The position numbers and the translations under genes were made by a program. A stretch of 64,000 bases of DNA, taken from contig NW_022985068.1 in the NCBI RefSeq assembly GCF_010015585.1, positions 898,123-962,122 on the forward strand, in the 5' to 3' direction. This document shows positions 43,998 through 54,192 of the stretch, in pieces; position 1 is the stretch's first letter; every line of letters starts with the position of its first letter. The notes beneath the pieces were generated by a model. That model made no database searches, was not told the DNA's origin, and saw nothing but the letters and a program-made list of their open reading frames with translations. This DNA is from Eremomyces bilateralis CBS 781.70. Its lineage: Eukaryota > Ascomycota > Dothideomycetes > Eremomycetales > Eremomycetaceae.

Positions 43998-44525
43998 CTA
44001 TGGCAATCTGGCTACAAATGTCCCCTCATAAGCCTGCAATCCGGAATCTTCTACTTCAGTGATTTCTTTGAAGGATGAATCTCGGACTATATCCTCGAAT
44101 CGCTGCCACTCACTCCTCGGACATATGCAAACGATCTGCCTCAATGACCCACCCTGGAAATGCTCCAGATATTTCGCAACGAGTCGAGGATCCCGTGGAT
44201 ACACCAGCAGCCAGGTCGCGGCCGTACCAGCTCCTGGGAAAAGATCATACGTGCCTCCCACATAGTGCATCAGGTCTTCAGGCATGTACCTGTTGATCCC
44301 CAAGCTCTTGCTGTCTTGTATTTCCACTGCTTGGATGTTCAATGCATCAATATTGGCTAGGAGGAGTGCCTCCAAGAGACCGGCGCCGCTGCCGATTGAC
44401 AGCACCGAGCCCGGAGTATGGGAGAAAACATGGTCCAGAGACGTAATTAGTTGTTTCGAAAGGCTATGACAGCAGCCTGCATGGAAAGATGGCTCATCGG
44501 GCAGATGCTTTGGCAATTCGCTCAT
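43998..44525 (-). CDS. S-adenosylmethionine-dependent methyltransferase-like protein
   Basis: A single exon of 175 codons. Residues ~40-57 (SVLSIGSGAGLLEALLLA) form a Rossmann motif I of class I methyltransferases, followed by an acidic-ended second strand (NIQAVEIQD) that would hold the ribose of SAM. Later segments (TYDLFPGAGTAATWLLVYPR; RQIVCICPRSEWQRFEDIV) fit the remaining strands and helices. The protein is short for a free-standing methyltransferase (usually 200-300 residues) and has no identifiable catalytic motif such as NPPY or DPPY. The substrate is unknown. It could be a compact or partly degenerate family member. Confidence 0.65.
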   Translation of the reverse strand: MSELPKHLPDEPSFHAGCCHSLSKQLITSLDHVFSHTPGSVLSIGSGAGLLEALLLANIDALNIQAVEIQDSKSLGINRYMPEDLMHYVGGTYDLFPGAGTAATWLLVYPRDPRLVAKYLEHFQGGSLRQIVCICPRSEWQRFEDIVRDSSFKEITEVEDSGLQAYEGTFVARLP

Positions 44526-44995
44526 TGAAACGACCCGAGATGTATATGCATCTCCGTCCCGGTCCGGTGTGCGGATACGCAGTGCTGCGGTGTTCTTGTA
44601 GATTGCAATACGCGGAATCTTGAATATATTGATCCGGAACGGTGGTGGTCATTGAGAGAGTTCGATATCGAACTAGAATTTGTCTGTTGAGCACCACAGT
44701 CAGCAACTTGTTGTCCCTTGGTCCCTTGCGCTGATAGACATTTATTGTGGCACGAGCTTCTGTCTCCACCATGAAATCAGAAATGGCATGGCTTCACGTG
44801 TTGACGTTGAAATGAATCACAGCATCATCCCCGCATTGATGACATCCCGTCCTCATCGAGCATATCAGCGTCTCTTTATCGCGTTGACGATGCTAGTTGC
44901 TGTCGAATATCGCAATTGTTGAATGCCGTTGAAGGATGTATCAGGATTGATTACTGTGACGTTCAACTGAGACAGCAAACGCTGTAACCGTAAAC
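44526..44995. promoter_or_regulatory. divergent promoter region of methyltransferase-like gene and vacuolar protease
   Basis: A 470-bp spacer between divergent start codons (44525 minus, 44996 plus). No particular operator was recognised, and no further ORF is credible. Confidence 0.45.
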
Positions 44996-47900
44996 ATGGT
45001 TGGCCGAGGCGGCCGGCTACCATTCGCGTATCGAAGAGGACCGGTGACGATATTCAGCGCGATAATATACATCTCCCTTCTCACAGCTCTCCTGGTTATA
45101 CACAATACCGTTCCGTCCGCTCATAACGATTACATTCCAGAGGAGATTAGCCTGGATGAAGCGTGGCATGATCTTCAGCGCCTGACCAAGAGGTAAGTTT
45201 CAACAGGAGAAGACCCTTTCGGCCTGGCTGATGATTTGAGTATTCAGTTTCCATCCGTACAATAGCCATGCAAACGATGATGTACGGAACTGGCTCCTTC
45301 TCCGCATCGAAGAAATTCTCGGGAATGGCAAAGGTCCGTCGGCCAGAGTCTCGGAAGACTTCGCTACCGTGGAAAATGATCTTTCTTCCAACGTGACTTC
45401 TAGTTCTCAGGGTTTGAGCGTGTACTTTGAAGGTACCAATATCATGGTGCACGTTAAAGGCACGCCGGAATTCAGCCACCTTGGGGCGGTCCTCGTCAAT
45501 GCCCACTACGACAGCGTATCTACGGGATACGGTGCCACTGATGACGGGGTGGGTGTGGTCTCCATCCTTCAACTAATCAAGTATTTCACGACGGGAAAGC
45601 ATCGCCCTAGGCGAGACATCATATTTCTGCTCAATAATGGTGAAGAAGACTTCCTGAACGGTGCTCGGGTGTTCATGCAACACCCAATATCCTCGCTCCC
45701 CCGTACCTTTCTCAATCTTGAAGGGGCCGGAGCGGGAGGTCGAGCAGTACTTTTCAGAAGTACTGATACCGAAGTGACGAAGTTCTACAAGGCTGCTGGG
45801 CATCCATACGGGTCGGTCCTCACAGGAGATGGCTTCCAAATGGGCCTAGTCCGCAGTCAGACAGACTATGTCGTTTTCAATGGCGATCTCGGCCTCCGTG
45901 GCTTGGATGTCGCATTCTTGGAACCTCGTGCACGGTAAGTTGTATTCTAATCAGTCGATACGAAGAGGATCTTCTAGACCCCTCGACTGACAATGCAATC
46001 ATTACAGGTATCATACGTCTGAAGACTCAACCAGGTACACTTCGATTGACTCTGTCTGGCACATGCTGTCAGCTGCCATAGCAACTGTTGAAGGCCTTGC
46101 GCTCGATAAGAGTGAGGAATACCAAGGCCGTGTTTCCAACGATAAACGAATCGTGGATAATGGTGGTAGTCGTGCCGTCTGGTTCGACATGTTCGGACAA
46201 GCGTTCGCACTTTTCAAATTGCGGACAATGTTCATAATCTCCATCTTGTTACTTGTCCTGGCACCTCTATTCCTCATCATTCTCACCGTGGTTCTGGTGC
46301 GTCAAGACAAATGGTACCTTTTCGATGGCCGAGTTGTTACTATCAACTACGATGCCGGACCCGACGAAGGCCAGCTGCCACAAAAGTACAAGATGAAGGG
46401 GTTATACGGACTTTGGCGCTTTCCCGTGACGACCATCGTGTCGGTTGGCCTATTGGCTGGGTTTGTGCAACTGACAATCCGAGTTAATCCTCTGATTGTG
46501 TATTGCAGCCCATATGTTGTGTGGAGGTAAGTCAACGATACATAGGCATATGAGCCAACATTATCTAGCCTCTTACCGTTGCTAATGACCTACAGCGAAT
46601 TCCTATCCCTGTTCTTTATCTTTTTCTGGTTCCTTTATAGGAGCGCTGATTTCACGCGGCCGTCGGCTCTTGTCCGTGTGTATTCATTAATTTGGCTCTT
46701 CATCTTGTCCTGGGTCGGTCTCGTTCTCGTTACCGTTTCGGAGAACAACTATCAACTCGCTGGAGGCTACTTTATATTGTTCTACTTTACTTCGATCTTC
46801 GTGGCAACAGCTATATCGTTCTTGGAGATGCTGGTCCTCATGAAAAAGCGCGTCTACCTTGAGGACCTCCCTCGGCTGAGATGGTGGCACAAGCAAAATC
46901 ACAAGGATGACGACGAGTCTGATGACACTCGTCCATCGTCCCATAACAGACAAGCAGAGGACAATCAAGATGCAACCGAATCTTCTGCTTTACTTCAGTC
47001 GTCGACATCCTTCCAGGGGTACGGCTCACGACGACGCTCAAGGGATGAGGGTAATGCCGAGGAGCTTGAGAAAGAGGAGGGGAAATTCGACTACTTTGGA
47101 GAAGAACAGCATTGGAGTGGGATGCTGCCCAAGTGGACATGGGTCTTACAGATCCTAGTCTTGGCTCCGATCAACATCATCTTGGTCGGCCAAATCGGAC
47201 TGCTGATTACATCTGCTCTGCGCCAAACGCCTGCGGATGGAAGCAGCGTTGCCGCAGCCTATGTAGTCATTGCCGCGTTTTCTATCCTTATTGTTCTCCC
47301 TCTAACCCCTTTCATTCATCGATTTACCTACCATATCCCCACTCTGTTGTTGGCTGTTGCCGTCGGAACGGCCTTGTATAACCAATTGGCTTTCCCATTC
47401 GACCAAGGAAATCGACTTAAAGTCTTCTTCCGGCAGGATCTCGACCTGGACACTGGAGTCAACCGTGTCTCAATCACAGGACGCAGTGACTATATCCATT
47501 CCGTCATCGATTCACTCCCCTCCTCCAGATCGATGCAAGTCACATGCAATCCTCCGCCACAAGAAAATCGTTACGGACTACTTGACTGCTCCTGGCAGGG
47601 ACTTCCCCCCGCGGTGGTCCCCCGAGATCCCTCCGTCCTGCCCGAGAAGAGCTATATCGATTATATGCACTTGGACGTGGTTCGCAGCAACCTCTCATCC
47701 GAAGGAACCATCACGATCTCCGGAAATAACTCTCGCGCTTGCAAGTTATTCTTCGACCCGCCCTTATCCGACTTCAAGATCGTGGATCCCCCGAATGCGG
47801 CAGAAGATCCCCGATTCAAGCCTGTTGGGCCCGATGGGGTCAAGGAACTTCGCATGTGGAGCCGTGAATGGGAACGCGGTTGGAAGGTGTGGGTGAAATG

Positions 47901-48069
47901 GGGGAAGGAAGGGGGGCTCGATGGCAGAGCTGTATGCGCATGGAGTGATCAGAATGATCCAGAAGCCATTCCGGCGCTCACTGAAGTGCGGAGATATGCG
48001 CCTCATTGGGTCACGGTCAGCAAGACGACTGATGGGCTTGTTGAGGGGTTGAAGAGGTTCAAAATGTAG
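44996..48069 (+). CDS. PFF1: vacuolar membrane protease, M28 family (Pff1)
   Basis: Four exons, 44996-45192, 45248-45934, 46008-46526 and 46596-48069, encode 958 residues, close to the family's usual ~960-1000. All introns have GTAAGT donors and CAG acceptors. An N-terminal membrane anchor ([17 protein letters not shown]) precedes the luminal M28 zinc aminopeptidase domain. Visible metal and catalytic residues are His and Asp in [18 protein letters not shown], the Glu-Glu pair in [14 protein letters not shown] and the His in ARYHTSEDS. About eight transmembrane helices follow (from [18 protein letters not shown] through [15 protein letters not shown]), with a hydrophilic cytosolic loop rich in Asp/Ser/Arg between them and a C-terminal luminal domain. 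The enzyme sits in the vacuolar membrane, and its yeast counterpart is Pff1 (YBR074W). Substrates are not known. Confidence 0.93.
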
Positions 48070-48513
48070 CTAAGTACATGTCATACCTGGTTTCTAGAAC
48101 ACTTCCTTTCTTAGAGCCCTGGTTTGGGACCTTTAAATGATGCGTGGATAAAAGGAATCGACCCCATGGAGGTCATTCACTATTCACGAGGCGTTGGTAA
48201 CAATTCGTGCCATTAGTGAAATCAACACAGTGATAATTTGGATCGGCCACTTCCACTTTCCCCCCTACCACTAGCCTGATATCAACACACCACTACAAAC
48301 TCTCATCTTTGAGAGCCAATTCTTCAATTCAACAAACTATTCCATGTAGGGACTAGTCGTCTCATCGCCTGGACTCTCCATGCCATAACATTGCCAAAGA
48401 ACCGATTTTCACGAAAGTAATGTTCGAATCGGACCTAACTCATATTTACCTACCTTAGCTAACATTTCTTGTGCTAAGACGAAACACAGCAACGCATATC
48501 CTCCTGCTAAACC
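48070..48513. other. intergenic
   Basis: A 444-bp spacer after the vacuolar protease stop, holding its 3' UTR and whatever promoter the BTB remnant had. Nothing else was seen. Confidence 0.5.
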
Positions 48514-48657
48514 ATGGGCGACTACGAGCAAATCTCACCCGAAGGTGACCTCGTCTTCCTCGTCGGCAAGGAGAAGGTTCCTATGCGAGTGGACTCCTTC
48601 ATTCTGAAGCGTCATCCTGCGGTCTTCAAAGCGATCCTCAGCTCGAACTTCCATTAA
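48514..48657 (+). pseudogene. truncated BTB/POZ-domain gene remnant
   Basis: A 47-codon frame opens at ATG 48514 and reads MGDYEQISPEGDLVFLVGKE, then KVPMRVDSFILKRHPAVFKA and ILSSNFH before TAA at 48655-48657. This is the start of a fungal BTB/POZ domain (pattern 'DGDL.L.VG.....RVHS..L...S.VF.AM....F.EG'). In the same frame after the stop the sequence continues GQKLESNNFILV and then meets a second stop; 'EGQ..' is what intact relatives have there, so the first stop interrupts a once-continuous domain. No further BTB sequence can be followed downstream. The remnant was recognised by reading all frames, being too short for ordinary gene calling. It may still be transcribed. Confidence 0.7.
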
Positions 48658-48979
48658 GGTCAAAAGCTTGAATCGAACAATTTCATTCTGGTTTGACGAT
48701 GACTGTCCCTAGTCTGGTAGACTTTTGACTTCATTCGCACTGATATCATGATTCAAGGAGAGACACTAAGGCCTCCTGTGTTGGTAAACGTTAGATTCAT
48801 ACTCATCGCTGTTGTATACATTCAAACTGGGATGCTATAGAAGCGAAGGCCCACTGCTCTCCAAGGTGCATTCTCGAGTAACAATGATCCGACCGAACTC
48901 CAAAGTAACAACCCATGCATCCAGATGCATCCTTTCCTGACCTCTCCCATGCGAGAGGTACGTACTACAAAATATCCAT
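48658..48979. other. intergenic between BTB remnant and membrane-protein gene
   Basis: Holds a few codons of further BTB-like sequence at its left end, then nothing recognisable. It is the 3' flank of the minus-strand neighbour. Confidence 0.5.
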
Positions 48980-50205
48980 CTACTCCTTCTCGACAGCATC
49001 CACGTATCGAGGAGGTGCCTCACCAGCCTCGTTCACATCAAGCTTAGCATTCTCGGTGGCAGCCTCGTCCTCCTTTCCATAAACTTCAGATTCCTCATCA
49101 TCCTCAAGCGCCACAGATCGATACGCTCCACGTCGAGATCGACGAACCGAATTCCAGACGGCCGCGACACCGTAGCCGATAGCAACCAACAAAATGTAGG
49201 TAGCCGCGGCAGCAGAAGCGCCGACCAGGAAGGGGACGACGAGCACGAGAACGATCCACTTGATGGCGTGGAGGAAGCGATTTGCGTGCTTGTGGCCATG
49301 ATGATTATGTGGGCCGTGCTGCATGTGGTGTCGTCCGGCGCCGTCATGGTGGGAGTGCGGCCCGTGGTGCATGTTCGTGCCTGGACGGAACACACGATCA
49401 ACGCCTGGGGGCTTGCCGTGAGGTCCCTTCCCTCCACCATGGCACATGCTACCGATCTTGTTGCCGACCGCATGAGCCTTGTTCATGACGATATCGCGCC
49501 ATCTACAGATGAGCGGGTGCGTGTGGCATTCGCGGGGCTTGCTCGGATCGGCGACCTTGATTCCCGCGATCATGAGCTGGGCCTCGGGGTCCTTGATGGC
49601 ATTGATCTCGATCCGGGGAACGTTGACGGCGGCACCGGCAAGACTGCTCACTTGAACCTCGATCTCGATTAGCTCGTGGCCGTCTTCGGAGACTGTGTCA
49701 GCGCTGATGGCATTGATTGACCATGACGTGATCGGGTGGGGTGATGAGATGTAATCGTTTGGATTTGCTCGAATATCGTCAATCGATACGGAAGAAGCGA
49801 CATGTGGGACTGCGGGCATGGCCGGCATGAGACTGAGTGACATCTCCGGAGGATAGAATTGAACGGAGTTCATCTCCAGAGTGGTCGGATCGGAGCCAAC
49901 TGAGATATTCAAGAGCTACGGTTTGTAAGTACGCCATTCATGAAGGGTCGCTGTTGACCTGTGCTGGAACGTACCAATGACTGCTCGCCACCCTGATCCC
50001 ATACCAGACCATTCTCGGTCATCCTCGCGAACTGGCAGCCTGGGCATGGCACCTTCAGGAGCTGTGTGTATGGATCGACTATTCCCAAAGCCCCAGGTGA
50101 CCCTGATGATGAAATGCCTTCGATCGTGACATCTGGAGGAAGGAGGAAAGCGTTCGCTGCCAGCGCAAAGGCGGCAGCGCTCAGGCCGACAGTACGGGAG
50201 ATCAT
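48980..50205 (-). CDS. secretory-pathway membrane protein with His-rich segment
   Basis: Two exons, 50205-49975 and 49915-48980, encode 388 residues; the intron (GTACGT...CGTAG, 59 nt) joins GGEQSL to LLNISVGSDP. ATG 50205 starts a clean signal peptide (ISRTVGLSAAAFALAANAFL). A luminal domain follows, with a CPGC motif (LLKVPCPGCQFAR) and several conserved-looking strands. After CRWRDIVMNKAHAVGNKIG comes a His/Gly-rich tract (MHHGPHSHHDGAGRHHMQHG and NHHGHKH) that could bind zinc, nickel or copper. One hydrophobic segment (WIVLVLVVPFLVGASAAAAT, extended by YILLVAIGYGVAAVW) crosses the membrane, and an acidic cytosolic tail ends in PPRYVDAVEKE. PPRY here is a PPxY motif, the kind recruited by Rsp5-type ubiquitin ligases. 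Family not recognised by name. Confidence 0.72.
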
Positions 50206-50913
50206 GGCGGTTGTGGCAGAGAGGAGCAAACGGAAACTTAGAAACGCTACACTGTTATGGTTCGAAGTGATGCAAGTTGGATGATACGCTGGTAGATAGA
50301 TGAAGGTTGTTGGAGACAAAGAAAGATGAGGATGGTTACCTATTGATGGAGGCTGGTGGGGGCTGAGCAGTTCATTCACTGGCGGTGGGAAGCGGAGAGT
50401 GATTGCGTATGCGTCACGTGACAATTTCTTCAATACAGACCCTGTCAGGGCTGTCACAGATTAAGGAAAGTGGCACCAGCGCTAGGCTGCTTTCCAGTCC
50501 CAGTTTTGTGTCAGACCCCTGGATCACATGATATCAACATGGATTCGGATGTTTGACGCCTGACGCCTTGACGCCCTTGAGGTTTCATGACCACAACGTG
50601 AAGGACACCACGTCTTCATTATAACGCTGATGAGCCCTCACAGAGTATAGTAGTATATAAGTATGCCCATAATATTGGACTGTGGTATACTACTTATTCT
50701 ATTATTCTCCTAGTCTGGAGATATCCATTTCATCTTTGCCGTTTATCTGTTCAAATAATCAAATTGCTATCGAAATATGCTCCGAGGAGAATGATCTGAG
50801 AACACTTCTACGGCTCTCATACTTCTTCTCTATTATGCCTCTTGGAGAGAAAGATTATTTTACTGCCCTTGTCTCTGTCTTATTAAATATTATAGAGCCT
50901 CCCTGCTTACGGT
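50206..50913. other. intergenic (promoter side of the His-rich membrane protein)
   Basis: A 708-bp spacer between two minus-strand genes. An E-box palindrome TCACGTGA lies at 50414-50421, about 210 bp upstream of the ATG at 50205. The right half is AT-rich. Confidence 0.5.
50414..50421. promoter_or_regulatory. palindromic E-box TCACGTGA
   Basis: An exact copy of the same 8-bp palindrome found at 31501 and 15875, here about 210 bp upstream of the start codon at 50205. Candidate bHLH (Cbf1- or SREBP-like) site; binding is inference. Confidence 0.45.
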
Positions 50914-51477
50914 CTACTGCTTCGTTGTCCCTATACAGTGCACAAGCGAACGTATCCATCGATCTCGCATTTCCACGGATTTCATCCAGATACCCACCAT
51001 CTCTTCGCTCCCTTCGTTCTTCCAGGTGATGTCCAACCAAAGCCCATGGCCCTCTGTCCAACCAAATTCTAGAACTGAATCAAGGGGTATCTTACTCTCA
51101 AGTTGCATCGTACGGTTCGGTTCCCGACTCGCATCCCCCTCCTCTGGATCCCGTCTCTGGAAGCGAAGTAGGGCACTCTCAAAGAAGAGGAATGTATTGA
51201 TATGATTGAGGGAACGCGGTGTCATACACAAGCTGCATGGCGCTTCTTCGAAGAGAATGAGCGCCCCTAGCTCGCTCTGTCTGGTTCCTCGCCAGTCCCA
51301 TGGCCCGGAAAGTAGAGCCTCCAGAAAGCGGCTTTCCGCATCGTCGTCCTCATCCGAGGAGTCGAGGCTAGTCTGCGGTTCTATCGAACCAGCATGCTTG
51401 ATGTTGATCAAAAGTGTATCGAATAGTTTGGCCGCATCTTCCGCGCTATCGTCGTTAAGATCCCTATCATTGGACAT
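50914..51477 (-). CDS. hypothetical acidic protein with PH-like C-terminus
   Basis: A single exon of 187 codons from ATG 51477 (MSNDRDLNDDSAED); an in-frame GTG further upstream is ignored. The N-terminal 65 residues are acidic (TSLDSSDEDDDAESRFLEAL). The rest has the strand-rich pattern of a PH-like fold: GALILFEEAPCSLCMTP, FLFFESALLRF, IPLDSVLEFGWTEGHGLWLD, then a closing helix SVEMRDRWIRSLVHCI with the invariant-type Trp. The lipid-binding basic motif of classical PH domains is not evident. The family is not recognised; the PH-like fold is inferred from the terminal Trp helix and the strand pattern. Confidence 0.55.
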   Translation of the reverse strand: MSNDRDLNDDSAEDAAKLFDTLLINIKHAGSIEPQTSLDSSDEDDDAESRFLEALLSGPWDWRGTRQSELGALILFEEAPCSLCMTPRSLNHINTFLFFESALLRFQRRDPEEGDASREPNRTMQLESKIPLDSVLEFGWTEGHGLWLDITWKNEGSEEMVGIWMKSVEMRDRWIRSLVHCIGTTKQ

Positions 51478-52227
51478 TGTTATATCGTGCAGAGTCTCCT
51501 TGTCAGACCGCACCTCACTGGCACTTATTAACGTTACTAGCGGAGCTTGATTAAGGCGAGATCTTCCTGTCTTGGCTCAGTTCCGATTAGAGAATTTGTC
51601 CTGGTTGATTTGGTTGCCTTTGCTCTGGCGGTAGTATCTCCGGATCGTGCGAGTACAGAATTCAGGCTAATATATGGAAGATCCAGGACCCTATTCACGC
51701 CCAGATTAAATGACTCCTAAGCTTCTATTTTATATGAACGCGGCTATCGTCGGGATGGCTATTCACTCCATTGTCAATGTCCATTTTAGCGTCACAGCCC
51801 AAGATTGCGATCTCTCCTTTCGCTGGATAGATTGGATGATGATAGACCTCCACTGCCAATGTACGTCTCCATGACAAGCGAAAGCGGAAGATTTGCATGG
51901 AATATAGCAACGGGAGGATAATTATTGACGCTGACTAATTTGTCGGGAGAACACCTGCCCGACTTGGAACAGGAACGATGATCCACTCCACGTGTTTCTA
52001 GAACTAGGGGTGTACTTCTGGATTACCAACCTCTCCTGGATCAGAAAATTGCACACTTGAACGTGTGGCTGTTACCTTGACCATTTTATGGCAGTGGAGT
52101 AGAGTGGTATCAAGTGACCATAGCTCTTAGATGAATTGATATGGCATTGGAAATCCCCGCTTCACCTCGATATTCTCTGCAAGAGATTAGGGCCGTTAAA
52201 AAACTGGTAGGCGCCAATTGATATTTG

Positions 52228-52240
52228 GTTTACCGTAAAC
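52228..52240. promoter_or_regulatory. inverted forkhead-like pair GTTTAC-C-GTAAAC
   Basis: Two GTAAAC half-sites point away from each other around a single central C; the plus-strand half continues as GTAAACAA, matching the forkhead consensus. The site is about 485 bp upstream of the reductase start codon. Regulatory use is inference. Confidence 0.4.
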
Positions 52241-52620
52241 AATTAGTTAATCGCACACTGTCTTCAAGATATCGCAATATTGTGTGGTTTGACTAGATTT
52301 AGTGACCGGAGTGCATAACTACGGGTAACCAATCTAGGTTTAAACCAGCCCTACGGTTTTTGATAGCCCTCAGATATTGCGATACGCTACTGAGGCCATA
52401 ACCTTTGATATCTATCAATTGTTTGTCATCACAAGAGCATTGTCATCATCAAGACGTGAATCGGGAGTTAGGTACTTTTATGGTGACATAGCACGACCGC
52501 ATTCGGCAATTGCCCGATTCCCGCCCCGCCCAGATTAGCGCTCTACTGGCAGCGGGGTCCGAGGTCGCCATATTAATAATTGCCTTGATTGATCATTGTT
52601 TGAAGCAATTGAGCAGTACA

Positions 52621-52626
52621 TATAAA
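52621..52626 (+). promoter_or_regulatory. TATA box of the PRISE reductase gene
   Basis: TATAAA in an AT-rich context, 95-100 bp upstream of ATG 52721, the expected distance for a fungal TATA promoter. Confidence 0.5.
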
Positions 52627-52720
52627 TTGGACATACCGGAGCTACTTTTTTGGAAGGGATAGTTTCCTTATCTCACTCATTTTCAACTAGCTCCTGACCG
52701 AATCCAAAAGAGCGTGGAAA

Positions 52721-54125
52721 ATGGCTTCGAAACCGGAACTCCAACAGGTGTATTCCAAAGGCATATACCATGGCCTCCCTGTCTACCCATCCGAAGTCAA
52801 AGGCCTCACGGCGATCGTCACTGGTGCAAATGGAATCTCCGGGCAACATATGGTCCGCGCCCTCGGCGAGGCCCCCGAACGATGGGCGAAGATCTACTGC
52901 CTGTCTCGACGCCCTCCGGCCGTCGCAGACGCACTGCCGCCGAATGCGGTGCATATCCCGTTGGACTTCATGACGTCGCCAGAGGAGATCGGTCGGGTGC
53001 TCAAAGAGAACGGAGTCACGGCGTAAGGAAAAGGATGGTCTTCTGATGCAGCCAGGATACGCACTGACGCTTGAGTAGCAACTACGTCTTCTTCTATTCG
53101 TACATTCAAGTGCCTTCAAGTGACGGGAAACGCCTCTGGGACAACGCCGACGAGATGGTCCGTGTCAACACCCTCCTCCTCACCAATTTCCTTGAAGCGC
53201 TTCCCCTCGCGTCTATCATGCCCAAGAACATTATGCTGCAGACCGGCGCGAAGAACTACGGGGTTCACTTGGGGCCGGCCGTGTCTCCGCAGGACGAGGA
53301 CGATCCTCGCATCCTTTTGGAGCCAAATTTCTATGCGTCGCAAGAAGACAGCCTTTGGGCATTCTGCGGCAAGCACGGGATTAACTGGAGCGTCGCGCGC
53401 CCATCGTGGGTCGTCGGCGCGGTCCCTGACGCGGCCATGAACATCGCGTACCCGCTCGCTGTCTATGCGACAGTGCAGAAGCACCTCGGCCGCAAGTTGG
53501 AATTCCCCTCTGATATCATTTCATGGGAGAATGCGCAGGTCAACAGCACGGCGCTAATGAACGGGTACTTCGAAGAGTGGGCGGCCTTGTCGCCGCAGGC
53601 TCAGAATGAAGCGTTCAACACCACGGATGACTGCATGTGGTCGTGGGCGCGGTTCTGGCCGGAGTTCGCCAAGTGGTTCGGGCTGGAGTACACGAGGCCG
53701 GATCCCGAGAAGGATCAGTACCAGGAAATGTGGAACAAATATGATCCGCCGCCGAGAGGGTGAGTTGCAACTGAGGACGGGAGAGACAGTATACGAATTC
53801 AACTGATCGTTTCGATAGATTCGGGGGTCCGGGAAACATGAAGGCACGCTTTACGCTCACATCATGGGCAAAGCAACCGGAGGTCCAGGCTGCGTGGAGG
53901 GAGATCGCAACGAAGCATGGCCTCATTGAAAAGGAGCTCCGAGACCCGGACCGTGTTTTCGGCTTCGCGGATGCGGCACTTCTCCTCTCGCACCCCATTC
54001 AGATGAGGATGGGCAAGGCGAGGAAGCTGGGTTGGCACGGCTTTGTGGACTCGTCGGAGAGTTATCGAGAAACGTTCGAGGGCTTCGTCAAGCTAAACAT
54101 GCTTCCACAGCTGCCGTGGCAATGA
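52721..54125 (+). CDS. PRISE-type NAD(P)-dependent reductase (atypical SDR)
   Basis: Three exons, 52721-53022, 53079-53759 and 53819-54125, encode 429 residues; all junctions keep frame (GVTA|NYVFFYSY and PPPRG|FGGPGN). The cofactor motif TGANGISG (residues ~36-43) with Arg-Arg after the second strand (CLSRRPPAV) suggests NADPH. The conserved segment MLQTGAKNYGVHLG supplies the Lys and Tyr environment of the family, and EPNFYASQED matches the NFYxxxED motif that carries the catalytic Tyr in progesterone 5-beta-reductase/iridoid synthase-like enzymes. These enzymes reduce the activated double bond of an enone or enal. Fungal members often lie in secondary-metabolite loci, but this one has no synthase neighbour. 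The promoter has a TATA box. Confidence 0.85.
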
Positions 54126-54192
54126 GCAGGGGATGAAACACGTTACAAGCCTGTCTCCCTGTAGTAGTGTCTATATCGATCGAGAGCTGCAT

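Larger units (their letters stand above)
51478..52720. other. divergent intergenic region with inverted repeats and TATA box
   Basis: A spacer of 1.24 kb between divergent genes. It is AT-rich. It contains an inverted forkhead-like pair at 52228-52240, an 11-bp inverted repeat (TATCGCAATAT at 52270-52280 and ATATTGCGATA at 52374-52384), and a TATAAA at 52621 about 100 bp before the reductase ATG. No ORF is convincing. Confidence 0.5.
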
